In this document: in pieces, positions 55,096 to 62,629 of the stretch
Numbering within the stretch: the stretch's first letter is position 1
Layout: every line of letters starts with the position of its first letter
The notes under the pieces: model-generated
What the model was told of the DNA's origin: nothing
Seen by the model: only the letters and a program-made list of their open reading frames with translations
Database searches by the model: none
Assembly: GCA_966211815.1 (NCBI GenBank)
Contig: CBIHOD010000015.1
Coordinates: 5,863-69,862, forward strand
Direction: 5' to 3'
From: JANPCX01 sp966211815
GTDB taxonomy: Bacteria; Pseudomonadota; Gammaproteobacteria; Burkholderiales; Burkholderiaceae_C
Length of the DNA stretch: 64,000 nucleotides
Translations under genes and position numbers: made by a program

Positions 55096-55842
55096 TCAGC
55101 CCTTCTTGCCCTGGCTCGCGACCGCGGCCGCGGCCTTGGCGGCCGCTTCGGCATCGCCGAGGTAGTAGTGCTTGATCGGCTTGAGGTCGGCGTCCAGCTC
55201 GTAGACCAGCGGGATGCCGTTGGGGATGTTCAGGCCGACGATGTCGTCGTCCGAGATGTTGTCCAGGTATTTCACCAGCGCCCGGATGCTGTTGCCGTGG
55301 GCCGCGACCACCAGCCGCTTGCCAGCGCGGATGGCCGGGGCCAGCTCTTCGTTCCACAGCGGGAGCACGCGGGCGACGGTGTCCTTCAGGCATTCGGTCA
55401 GCGGCACGTCCTGCGGCTTGAGCTGGGCGTAGCGCGGGTCCTGGCGCTCGCTGCGCTTGTCGGTCGCCTCCAGGGCGGGGGGCGGCGTGTCGTAGCTGCG
55501 GCGCCAGACCAGCACCTGCTCGTCGCCGTACTGCTTGGCAGTCTCGGCCTTGTTCAGGCCCTGCAGCGCGCCGTAGTGGCGCTCGTTGAGCTGCCAGCGC
55601 TTTTGCACCGGCAGCCAGGTGCGGTCCATGGAGTCCAGGCAGTGCCACAGCGTCCAGATCGCGCGCTTGAGGACGGAGGTGTAGGCCACGTCGAATTCAT
55701 AGCCGGCTTCCTTGAGCAACCGGCCCGACTGCTTGGCTTGCTCGACGCCCAGCGGCGTCAGCTCGACGTCGGTCCACCCGGTGAAGCGGTTTTCCAGGTT
55801 CCAGGTGGATTCGCCGTGGCGGATCAGGACAAGTTTGTGCAT
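55096..55842 (-). CDS. gpmA: 2,3-bisphosphoglycerate-dependent phosphoglycerate mutase
   Basis: Interconverts 3- and 2-phosphoglycerate in glycolysis. 248 aa with the phospho-His motif LIRHGESTWN (H9), the second His in VVAAHGNSIRALVKYL, RHYGALQGLNKAETA and WRRSYDTPPP. Ends in an Ala/Lys-rich tail. It is divergent from the rhodanese gene across 163 bp and convergent with plsC. Confidence 0.97.
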   Translation of the reverse strand: MHKLVLIRHGESTWNLENRFTGWTDVELTPLGVEQAKQSGRLLKEAGYEFDVAYTSVLKRAIWTLWHCLDSMDRTWLPVQKRWQLNERHYGALQGLNKAETAKQYGDEQVLVWRRSYDTPPPALEATDKRSERQDPRYAQLKPQDVPLTECLKDTVARVLPLWNEELAPAIRAGKRLVVAAHGNSIRALVKYLDNISDDDIVGLNIPNGIPLVYELDADLKPIKHYYLGDAEAAAKAAAAVASQGKKG

Positions 55843-56005
55843 GGTGTGGGTTCGTCTGGGATGGGGTGAAGGGCGGCGCGGCCTGGGCCGCGGCAAGACC
55901 CCTGCGGGCGAGCGGGGGAAGGCCCGCCGAGCGTGGGGTGCGCGGTCGCGAATTCTATAATCCGCCCTTCGGCCGGGATGTTCCGGCGCGCCCTGGATCG
56001 CCTAC

Positions 56006-56422
56006 GTGGACAAGTTCATTCTCGACAATTACCTGCTGATCCTGCTGGCCCTCGTGTCCGGCGGCTTGCTGTTCTGGCCCACGCTGCGGCGCCAGGGCGG
56101 CGGCAAGGTGAACGCGACCGAGGCGGTGCGGCTCATCAACCGCGAGAAGGCCGTGCTCATCGACGTGAGCGAGCCGCAGGAATACGCGCAAGGCCACGCG
56201 GGCGGCGCCAGGAACATCCCCTTCGGCAGCCTCGACGCCGCTTCGAAGGACCTGCCCAAGAACAAGGCGCTGCCCGTGGTGGTGCTGTGCCCGACGGGCG
56301 CCCGGGCCGGCCGCGCGGTGTCGGCGCTGAAGAGGCTCGGCTTCGAGAACGCCACCGCCCTGGCCGGCGGCACCTCGGCCTGGCGCGAGGCCAGCCTGCC
56401 GATCGAGAAAACCGCCGATTGA
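56006..56422 (+). CDS. membrane-anchored rhodanese (YibN-type)
   Basis: 138 aa from GTG at 56006. An N-terminal transmembrane helix (NYLLILLALVSGGLLFWPTL, about 8-27) anchors a rhodanese domain with VLIDVSEPQEYAQGHAGGARNIPFG and the catalytic Cys in VVVLCPTGARAGRAVSALKRLG. The gene precedes grxC and secB, the same order as E. coli yibN-grxC-secB-gpsA, which gives strong synteny support. Role: sulfur transfer or protein export support, unproven. Confidence 0.9.
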   Translation: MDKFILDNYLLILLALVSGGLLFWPTLRRQGGGKVNATEAVRLINREKAVLIDVSEPQEYAQGHAGGARNIPFGSLDAASKDLPKNKALPVVVLCPTGARAGRAVSALKRLGFENATALAGGTSAWREASLPIEKTAD

Positions 56423-56445
56423 CCCGAACGCAGGAGCCCCCAGCC

Positions 56446-56703
56446 ATGCAAACCGTCAAGATGTACACCACCCAGGTCTGCCCCTACTGCATCCGCGCCA
56501 AGCAGCTGCTCGCGCAACGCGGCGTGAAGCAGATCGAGGAGATCCGCGTCGACCTCGACCCGGCGCAGCGCCAGGCCATGATGCAGCTCACCGGCCAGCG
56601 CACCGTGCCGCAGATCTTCATCGGCGACACCCACGTCGGCGGCTGCGACGACCTGGTCGCGCTCGACCAGCGCGGCGAGCTGCTGCCCCTGCTGGGCGCC
56701 TGA
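56446..56703 (+). CDS. grxC: glutaredoxin 3
   Basis: 85 aa glutathione-dependent disulfide reductase. The dithiol active site C12-P-Y-C15 in TTQVCPYCIRAKQLL, the cis-Pro GQRTVPQIFIG and HVGGCDDLVALD (GSH-binding) are all there. Starts at the ATG at 56446, 23 bp after the rhodanese. Conserved synteny with secB and gpsA. Confidence 0.95.
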   Translation: MQTVKMYTTQVCPYCIRAKQLLAQRGVKQIEEIRVDLDPAQRQAMMQLTGQRTVPQIFIGDTHVGGCDDLVALDQRGELLPLLGA

Positions 56704-56760
56704 AGCGCCGCCCAGCCGGGAGGAGGCGGCCCCCCGCCTCAGTGATAATCCGACCCGCCT

Positions 56761-56785
56761 GCCCGAGCGCCACGCCGGGCTTTTT
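56761..56785 (+). terminator. weak intrinsic terminator between grxC and secB
   Basis: GCCCG at 56761 and CGGGC ending at 56780 form a 5-bp GC stem around a loop that can itself pair partly. It is directly followed by TTTTT (56781-56785). It could partially separate grxC from secB expression. Confidence 0.4.
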
Positions 56786-56814
56786 AATTTTCTTGACCCC
56801 ACCGCGAGAACCCC

Positions 56815-57300
56815 ATGGCCGACACTCCCGACACCGCGAACAACAACAGCGCGCCCGTTTTCCAGATCCAGCGCCTGTACCTGAAGGACCTGTCCCTGGA
56901 GCAGCCCAATTCGCCCCAGATCCTGCTGGACCAGGCCCAGCCGCAAGTCGAGATCAACCTGGCGCTCGGCGCCGAAGGCGTGACCGACGGCATCTACGAG
57001 GTCGCCGTCACCGCCACGGTGACCACCAAGGTCAGCGACAAGACGATGTTCCTGATCGAAGCCAAGCAAGCCGGCATCTTCGAGATCCGCAACATCCCCG
57101 ACGACCAGCTGCAGGCCATCATCGGCATCGCCTGCCCCGGCATCATCTATCCCTACCTGCGCGCCGTGGTGTCCGACGTCTGCACCCGCGCCGGCTTCCC
57201 GCCGGTGATCCTCAGCGAGGTGAACTTCCAGGCGATGTTCGAAGCCCAGCGCGCCCAGCAAGCCGCCGCCACCGCGCCTTCGTCGCCCACGCTGAACTGA
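56815..57300 (+). CDS. secB: protein-export chaperone SecB
   Basis: 161 aa, tetrameric chaperone that keeps preproteins unfolded for SecA. The core includes FQIQRLYLKDLSLEQPNSPQIL, QVEINLALGAEGVTDGIYEVAVT, FLIEAKQAGIFEIRNIP and ACPGIIYPYLRAVVSDVCTRAGFPPVILSEVNFQAMF. Ends in an Ala/Gln-rich tail. Sits in the yibN-grxC-secB-gpsA order, which is also found in E. coli. Confidence 0.97.
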   Translation: MADTPDTANNNSAPVFQIQRLYLKDLSLEQPNSPQILLDQAQPQVEINLALGAEGVTDGIYEVAVTATVTTKVSDKTMFLIEAKQAGIFEIRNIPDDQLQAIIGIACPGIIYPYLRAVVSDVCTRAGFPPVILSEVNFQAMFEAQRAQQAAATAPSSPTLN

Positions 57301-57331
57301 CATCCCGGGCCCGCCGGGGCGGACACCGAAC

Positions 57332-58318
57332 ATGAACCTCACCGTCCTCGGAGCCGGCGCCTGGGGGACGGCCCTGGCGATCGCGGCCAGCCGCGGCCAA
57401 GCGGTCCACCTCTGGGCACGCGACCCGGCGCAGGCCGACGACCTGGCGCGCGAACGGGTCAACCGCCGCTACCTGCCGGGGCCCTCCCTGCCGCCGGCGC
57501 TGCGAATCACCGCCGATTTCGATTCGGCCTGCGCCCACGCCGCGCAAGGCCTGGTCGTCGTCGCCACGCCGATGGCCGGCCTGCAGCCGATGCTTGAGCG
57601 CCTCGCCGGCCGGTCGCCGGCGGGCGTGCTGTGGCTGTGCAAGGGTTTCCAGGAAGGCAGCGGCCTGCTCGGCCACGAGGTGGCCGCCGCCGCGGCGCCC
57701 GGGTTGCGGGTCGGCATCCTGTCCGGCCCGAGTTTCGCGCTGGAAGTGGCGCGGGGCCTGCCCACCGCGCTGGTGGCCGCCAGCGCGTCCGCCGACCTGC
57801 GCGAGCAGGCCGTGGCCGCGCTGCACGGCGAGCACCTGCGCATCTACACGTCGCCGGACCCGGTCGGCGTCGAAGTGGGCGGCGCGGTGAAGAACGTGCT
57901 GGCCATCGCCACAGGCATCGCCGACGGCATGCAGCTGGGCATGAACGCGCGGGCCGCGCTCATCACCCGCGGCCTGGCCGAAATGACGCGCCTGGGCCTG
58001 GCGCTCGGTGCCCAGGCCGAGACCTTCATGGGCCTGTCGGGCCTGGGCGACCTGGTGCTCACCGCCACCGGCGACCTGTCGCGCAACCGCCAGGTCGGGC
58101 TGAAGCTGGCCCAGGGCCTGCCGCTGGACCGGATCCTCCGGGAACTCGGCCACGTCGCCGAGGGCGTGCGCAGCGCCGGCGTGGTTCTGCGGCGCGCCCG
58201 CTCGCTCGGCGTCGACATGCCGATCACCGAGGGCGTGGTGTCCGTGATCGAAGGCGCCATCTCGCCTTCGGCGGCGCTCGGCCATTTGATGGGGCGGCAG
58301 TCGCGCCCCGAGATCTGA
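57332..58318 (+). CDS. gpsA: glycerol-3-phosphate dehydrogenase [NAD(P)+]
   Basis: Makes sn-glycerol-3-phosphate for phospholipids. 328 aa. NAD(P) motif VLGAGAWGTALAI at the N-terminus, LSGPSFALEVARGLPTA, the catalytic-Lys region GGAVKNVLAIATGIADG and GLSGLGDLVLTATGDLSRNR are standard. Starts 31 bp after secB. Convergent with trmL. Confidence 0.96.
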   Translation: MNLTVLGAGAWGTALAIAASRGQAVHLWARDPAQADDLARERVNRRYLPGPSLPPALRITADFDSACAHAAQGLVVVATPMAGLQPMLERLAGRSPAGVLWLCKGFQEGSGLLGHEVAAAAAPGLRVGILSGPSFALEVARGLPTALVAASASADLREQAVAALHGEHLRIYTSPDPVGVEVGGAVKNVLAIATGIADGMQLGMNARAALITRGLAEMTRLGLALGAQAETFMGLSGLGDLVLTATGDLSRNRQVGLKLAQGLPLDRILRELGHVAEGVRSAGVVLRRARSLGVDMPITEGVVSVIEGAISPSAALGHLMGRQSRPEI

Positions 58319-58319
58319 C

Positions 58320-58334
58320 GCCGGCCGGGCCGGC
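58320..58334. terminator. short palindrome between convergent gpsA and trmL
   Basis: GCCGGC-CGG-GCCGGC at 58320-58334 gives a perfect 6-bp GC stem in the 21-bp gap between the two stop codons. No T-run, so a terminator role is only suggested by position. Confidence 0.35.
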
Positions 58335-58339
58335 TCGAT

Positions 58340-58837
58340 TCAGCCGTCGTTCGCCGGCGCCGGCTCGGCCTGCGCGCCGCCGTACCCGTTCTGCCGCCAG
58401 GCCTCGAACACCGCCACGGCGACCGAATTGCTGAGGTTCAGGCTGCGCTGGCCCGGGCGCATCGGCAGCCGCACGCGCTGGGCCGCCGGGAAGCTGTCGC
58501 GCAAGCCGGCCGGCAGCCCGGCGGTCTCCGAGCCGAACACCAGCCAATCGCCCGGCCGCCACGCGGCTTCGGCGAACGGCCGGCTGCCGCGGGTGGTGAA
58601 GGCGAACAGGCGCGATGGGTCGGGCCGCTCGGCGACGGTGAATGCTTCCCATGACGCGTGCCTGCGCACGGTGGCCCACTCGTGGTAGTCCAGCCCCGCG
58701 CGTTGCAGCAGGCGGTCTTCCATCGAAAACCCCAGCGGCTCGATCAAATGCAGGCTGCAGCCGGTGTTCGCCGCCAGGCGGATGACGTTGCCGGTGTTCG
58801 GCGGGATTTCCGGGTGGACGAGGACGATGTTGAACAT
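58340..58837 (-). CDS. trmL: tRNA (cytidine(34)-2'-O)-methyltransferase TrmL
   Basis: 165 aa SPOUT methyltransferase modifying the wobble base of tRNA-Leu. MFNIVLVHPEIPPNTGNVIRLAANTGCSLHLIEPLGF is the family start; LVFGSETAGLP and MRPGQRSLNLSNSVAVAVFEAW form the SAM-binding knot. The gene is 54 bp downstream of the comF stop on the same strand. Confidence 0.95.
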   Translation of the reverse strand: MFNIVLVHPEIPPNTGNVIRLAANTGCSLHLIEPLGFSMEDRLLQRAGLDYHEWATVRRHASWEAFTVAERPDPSRLFAFTTRGSRPFAEAAWRPGDWLVFGSETAGLPAGLRDSFPAAQRVRLPMRPGQRSLNLSNSVAVAVFEAWRQNGYGGAQAEPAPANDG

Positions 58838-58891
58838 GGGGTGGCCGCCGGCGCGGCGATTGGAATGGATTGCGCGGTCTGGGTGAAGCGG

Positions 58892-59641
58892 TCAGGAGGC
58901 GCCGTGGGCGGCGGGCGTGCGCGCCAGGCACCAGAGGTGGACGTGTCGCGCACCCGCCTGCTTGAGCACGCCCGCGATCTCATCGGCGGTGGACATGGTC
59001 GTCACCACGTCGTCGACCACCGCGATGCTGCGGCCCGCCACTTCGGCGCGCCTCAGTGGGTCGACCGCGAAGGCGCCCCGCACCGCGGCGGCGCGCTGGT
59101 CCTTGGGCAGGGAAAGCTGGTGCGGCGTGTCGCGCAGGCGCAGCAGCAAGGTGGCGTCGGCGCGGCCCGCGGTGCGCCGGGCCAGGCGCCGCGCCAGTTC
59201 CCAGGCCTGGTTGAAGCCGCGCTCCCTCAGTCGCTGCATGCTCAACGGCACAGGCAGGACGAGGTCGGCTTGCAGCGGTGGCGGTGTGCGGTGGTGCGCG
59301 TTCAGCATCTGGTCGGCGAGCGCGGGCAGCAAGTCCAGGCCGGACCTGAATTTGAGTTTCAGCACCAGGTGGTCCCAGGGGAAGGCGTAGTCGACGGCGG
59401 CGCAGGCGCTGTCGAAGCGGGGAGGGTCCACCAGGCAGCCGCCGCAGCGCGAAACGCCCTCCGGAACACGGGCGGCGCACTGCGCGCAGCGCGGGCCGAA
59501 CGCCGAGAAACGGTCCGTGCAGGCACCGCACACCCGCTGCCCGCCCCACCCGCGGCAGACCGCGCATTGGCTAGGCAGGCGGCCCGCCAGGGCGCGCCAA
59601 TTCAAACGGGCGCCATGGCCCCAGGGACTGGAGAATTTCAC
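58892..59641 (-). CDS. comF: ComF-family phosphoribosyltransferase-like protein
   Basis: 249 aa from GTG at 59641 (KFSSPWGHGARLNW). The N-terminus has four Cys pairs of a zinc ribbon: CAVC, CGAC, CAQC, CGGC, followed by FDSACAAVDYAFPWDHLVLKLKF. The C-terminal type-I PRTase motif is IAVVDDVVTTMSTADEIAGVL. In competent bacteria ComF helps transformation; in others the name is by homology only. Start codons of comF and the neighbouring methyltransferase gene are separated by only 20 bp. Confidence 0.9.
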   Translation of the reverse strand: MKFSSPWGHGARLNWRALAGRLPSQCAVCRGWGGQRVCGACTDRFSAFGPRCAQCAARVPEGVSRCGGCLVDPPRFDSACAAVDYAFPWDHLVLKLKFRSGLDLLPALADQMLNAHHRTPPPLQADLVLPVPLSMQRLRERGFNQAWELARRLARRTAGRADATLLLRLRDTPHQLSLPKDQRAAAVRGAFAVDPLRRAEVAGRSIAVVDDVVTTMSTADEIAGVLKQAGARHVHLWCLARTPAAHGAS

Positions 59642-59661
59642 GCCGTCAATATACTTTGGCC

Positions 59662-60594
59662 ATGACCGCCCCGCCCCCCGCCCCCCGCGCGCTCGATGGC
59701 CTGGCGGTGCGGCGCGCGCTGCGGCGCCAGGCGGCCGGCGAAGGCGCGCCCTGGCTCCACCGGGAGGTCGCCCGCCGCATGGCCGAAAGGCTGCCGGTGG
59801 TCCGGCTGAAGCCCGACCTCGTGCTCGATTGGTGGGGGGGGGCGGGCGGCGGCGGCCAAGCGCTCGCGCAGGTTTATCCCAAGGCCAGGCGCCTCTCGGT
59901 GGAGGCCGATGAAGCCTGGCACTCGCGCCTGCTGGCCGAGCGCCGCGGCCCATGGTGGTCGCCCGCCCGCTGGAAAGGCGGCGACCAGGCCGACGTGCTG
60001 CTCGACGGCGTGGATGCCCTGCCGGAAGGCGCCGAGTTGCTGTGGGCCAACATGATGCTGCACGCGGTCGCCGACCCGCCGGCGCTGATCTCGCGCTGGC
60101 ACGGCCTGTTGCGGCCCGGGGGGTTCCTGATGTTCTCCTGCCTCGGCCCCGACACCCTGCGCCGGCTGCGGGGCCTCTACCACCAGGCCTTCGGCGCCGA
60201 ACCCACCGTCGATTTCGTCGACATGCACGACCTGGGCGACATGCTGGTCCGGGCGGGTTTCGCGGACCCCGTGATGGACCAGGAACAGCTGACGCTCACC
60301 TGGCCGAACGCCGAGGCGCTGCTGGCCGAATTGCGCGGCCTGGGCGGCAACGCCAACCCGGCGCGCTTCCCCGGGCTGCGCACGCCGCGCTGGCGCAAGC
60401 GGCTGCTCGCCGTGCTGGATGAGGGGCTGCGCGGCCCGGACGGCCGCCCGCAGCTGAGTTTCGAGATCAGCTACGGCCACGCGTTCAAGGGCGAGCCGCG
60501 GGTCAAGGTCCAGCAGGAGGTCCGCGTCTCCGTGGCCGACATGCGGGCGATGACGCGGCGCACATTCCCGAAAACTCCCGGCGAAGAACCATGA
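59662..60594 (+). CDS. BioC-like SAM methyltransferase
   Basis: 310 aa, with the SAM-binding region near LVLDWWGGAGGGGQALAQVYP, the acidic DVLLDGVDALPEGAELLWANMMLH and the post-motif LLRPGGFLMFSCLGPDTL. In Burkholderiales such proteins next to comF are usually annotated malonyl-ACP O-methyltransferase (BioC), which starts biotin synthesis, but the G-x-G-x-G motif is loose (GGAGGGG) and no other bio genes are here. ATG at 59662; an in-frame TTG at 59656 precedes it. Confidence 0.75.
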   Translation: MTAPPPAPRALDGLAVRRALRRQAAGEGAPWLHREVARRMAERLPVVRLKPDLVLDWWGGAGGGGQALAQVYPKARRLSVEADEAWHSRLLAERRGPWWSPARWKGGDQADVLLDGVDALPEGAELLWANMMLHAVADPPALISRWHGLLRPGGFLMFSCLGPDTLRRLRGLYHQAFGAEPTVDFVDMHDLGDMLVRAGFADPVMDQEQLTLTWPNAEALLAELRGLGGNANPARFPGLRTPRWRKRLLAVLDEGLRGPDGRPQLSFEISYGHAFKGEPRVKVQQEVRVSVADMRAMTRRTFPKTPGEEP

Positions 60595-60739
60595 AACGCC
60601 CAGCCCGCCTGGGCTAAAATGCGCGATGCTGTGCGAAACAGGCGCGCGTTTTCGTCTTGCGCGTTTGTGGTGCCGGCGGCGAATCGGACATGGACGGAAC
60701 AGGCAGCCTCACCAGCAGTGTTGAAAGCGGTTCCGCGAC

Positions 60740-61324
60740 ATGTCGGCCAGCACATCACCGGGGTTCCCAACCACCCGCCCGGATCAACCGGCGGGCGGGG
60801 GCGGCATCCCGCCGTGCCGGCACGCTGAGGCGCCGCCCCCCGGGGATGCTCGATCGGCCCGCTGGAAACTGGGGCGCAATTGCAGCCTCGCGCCGGCGCA
60901 GTTCTTGGCCGTCTACGGCGCCCTGGCCGGGGTTTCGTTGTCGGTGGCATGTTTTTTCTGGAGCCTGGGCGCGCGGTGGGTGATGCCGTTCGCGTGCCTC
61001 GAGCTCGCCGCGGTGGGCGTGGCCTTCTGGGTCCATGCGCGCCATGCGGGCGATGCGGAATGGGTCACGGTGCGGGACAGGCGCATGGTTCTTTTGCGCT
61101 GTCACGGCGGCCGCTGGAGCCGGGAAGTCTTCGACGTTGCCTGGACGGCGGTCGGGATCGCCACGGACGGCGGCGCGCTGGTGCAACTGCGGTCCGGCCG
61201 CCGCGTGGTCGAGGTGGGGCGGTGGGTGCAACTGAACAGGCGTCGGGCTTTCGCCCGCGAGCTGCAGGCCTTCCTGGCCGCGCGGCGTCCGGCGGCGCGG
61301 CCCGGTTGTGCATGCGGGTTTTAG
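60740..61324 (+). CDS. DUF2244-family membrane protein
   Basis: 194 aa. After a Pro/Gly-rich N-terminus (1-40) come NCSLAPAQFLAVYG, two transmembrane segments (about 55-75 and 80-98), then a soluble domain with RDRRMVLLRCHGGRWSREVFDVAWTAV and VEVGRWVQLNRRRAFARELQAFLA. DUF2244 genes commonly precede cytochrome c oxidase genes in proteobacteria, suggesting a role in oxidase assembly; unproven. The start is uncertain: an ATG 150 bp into the gene is not excluded. Confidence 0.8.
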   Translation: MSASTSPGFPTTRPDQPAGGGGIPPCRHAEAPPPGDARSARWKLGRNCSLAPAQFLAVYGALAGVSLSVACFFWSLGARWVMPFACLELAAVGVAFWVHARHAGDAEWVTVRDRRMVLLRCHGGRWSREVFDVAWTAVGIATDGGALVQLRSGRRVVEVGRWVQLNRRRAFARELQAFLAARRPAARPGCACGF

Positions 61325-61345
61325 GTTTGACTTGAGGCAGAAGTG

Positions 61346-62569
61346 ATGACGATGATGAAGAAGCAAGCTGGCGGGCGACTGCCGCAGTGGGCGTTGCCCG
61401 CTTGGGGTGGCTGCTTGGCCCGGCCCTGTGTCCAGCTGGCCGCCGCGGCCCTCGTTTTCGCACCGTCGGCCTGGGCGGTGAAGGACCTGCCGGGTGGCCC
61501 GGCGGTCAACCAGACCGACCTGCACCCGGCGATCACCCAGATCGCGGCCGAGCAGCAGTGGCTTCACTGGTTCATGCTCGCCGTCTGCACCGTCATCTTC
61601 CTCGGCGTGTTCGGGGTGATGTTCTATTCCATCTTCAAGCACCGCAAGTCCAAGGGCGCCAAGGCGGCCAACTTCCACGAGAGCGTCAAGGTGGAAGTGG
61701 CCTGGACCGTGGTCCCCTTCATCATCGTGATCTTCATGGCCATGCCGGCCACCAAGCTCGTGGTGGCGATGAAGGACACCAGCGCCTCCGACCTCACCAT
61801 CAAGGCCACCGGCATCCAGTGGAAATGGGGCTACGACTACCTCAAGGGCGAAGGCGAGGGCATCGGTTTCCTCTCGACGCTCGACCCGGCGCACCGCGCC
61901 ATGTCCGACAGCGGCAAGCCGCCCTCCACCGACGACTACCTGCTCAAGGTCGACAATCCGTTGGTGGTGCCGGTCAACAAGAAGGTCCGCATCATCACCA
62001 CCGCCAACGACGTGATCCACGCCTGGATGGTGCCCTCGCTGGGCGTCAAGCAGGATGCGATCCCCGGCTTCGTCCGCGACACCTGGTTCCGGGCCGAGAA
62101 GACCGGCGACTTCTACGGCCAGTGCGCCGAGCTGTGCGGCAAGGAGCACGCCTACATGCCCATCCACGTGCGCGTTCTCAGCGCCGAGGACTACACCGCC
62201 TGGGTGGAAGGCAAGAAGAAGGAAATGGCCGCGCTGGCGGACGACCCCAGCAAGGTCTGGCAGCTGGCCGACCTGGTCGCCCGCGGCGAGAAGGTCTACG
62301 CCGCCAACTGCGCGGCCTGCCACCAGGCCAACGGCAAGGGCGGCAACGGCGCCAAGGCGCTGGACGGCAGCCAGATCGTGCTGAACGACCCGGCCAAGCA
62401 GGAGCACATCCTCCTCAACGGCGTTCCCGGGACCGCCATGCCGGCTTGGAAGCAGCTCTCCGACACCGAGATCGCGGCCGTCATCACCTACACCAAGAAC
62501 GCCTGGAGCAACAACACCGGCAAGCTCGTGCAGCCCGCCGAGATCGTTGCCGCCCGCGCGAAGCCTTGA
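61346..62569 (+). CDS. ctaC: cytochrome c oxidase subunit II with fused cytochrome c domain (caa3-type)
   Basis: 407 aa. Signal peptide ending near AWA (about residue 44), two transmembrane helices (HWFMLAVCTVIFLGVFGVMF and AWTVVPFIIVIFMAMPATK), then the CuA cupredoxin domain with ligands in CAELCGKEHAYMPIHV and the electron-entry Trp in KATGIQWKWGYDY. A C-terminal extension carries a haem-binding C-x-x-C-H (NCAACHQANGKGG) and a distal Met near GTAMPAWKQLSD. Start at the ATG at 61346, 8 nt after GAGG; a GTG three bases earlier is possible. ctaD follows 60 bp later. Confidence 0.96.
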   Translation: MTMMKKQAGGRLPQWALPAWGGCLARPCVQLAAAALVFAPSAWAVKDLPGGPAVNQTDLHPAITQIAAEQQWLHWFMLAVCTVIFLGVFGVMFYSIFKHRKSKGAKAANFHESVKVEVAWTVVPFIIVIFMAMPATKLVVAMKDTSASDLTIKATGIQWKWGYDYLKGEGEGIGFLSTLDPAHRAMSDSGKPPSTDDYLLKVDNPLVVPVNKKVRIITTANDVIHAWMVPSLGVKQDAIPGFVRDTWFRAEKTGDFYGQCAELCGKEHAYMPIHVRVLSAEDYTAWVEGKKKEMAALADDPSKVWQLADLVARGEKVYAANCAACHQANGKGGNGAKALDGSQIVLNDPAKQEHILLNGVPGTAMPAWKQLSDTEIAAVITYTKNAWSNNTGKLVQPAEIVAARAKP

Positions 62570-62629
62570 CCCGGGCGCTTGACCCGCCCGACGCACGCCC
62601 AGCCGCACAGAACGTCTAAAGGAACCGCC

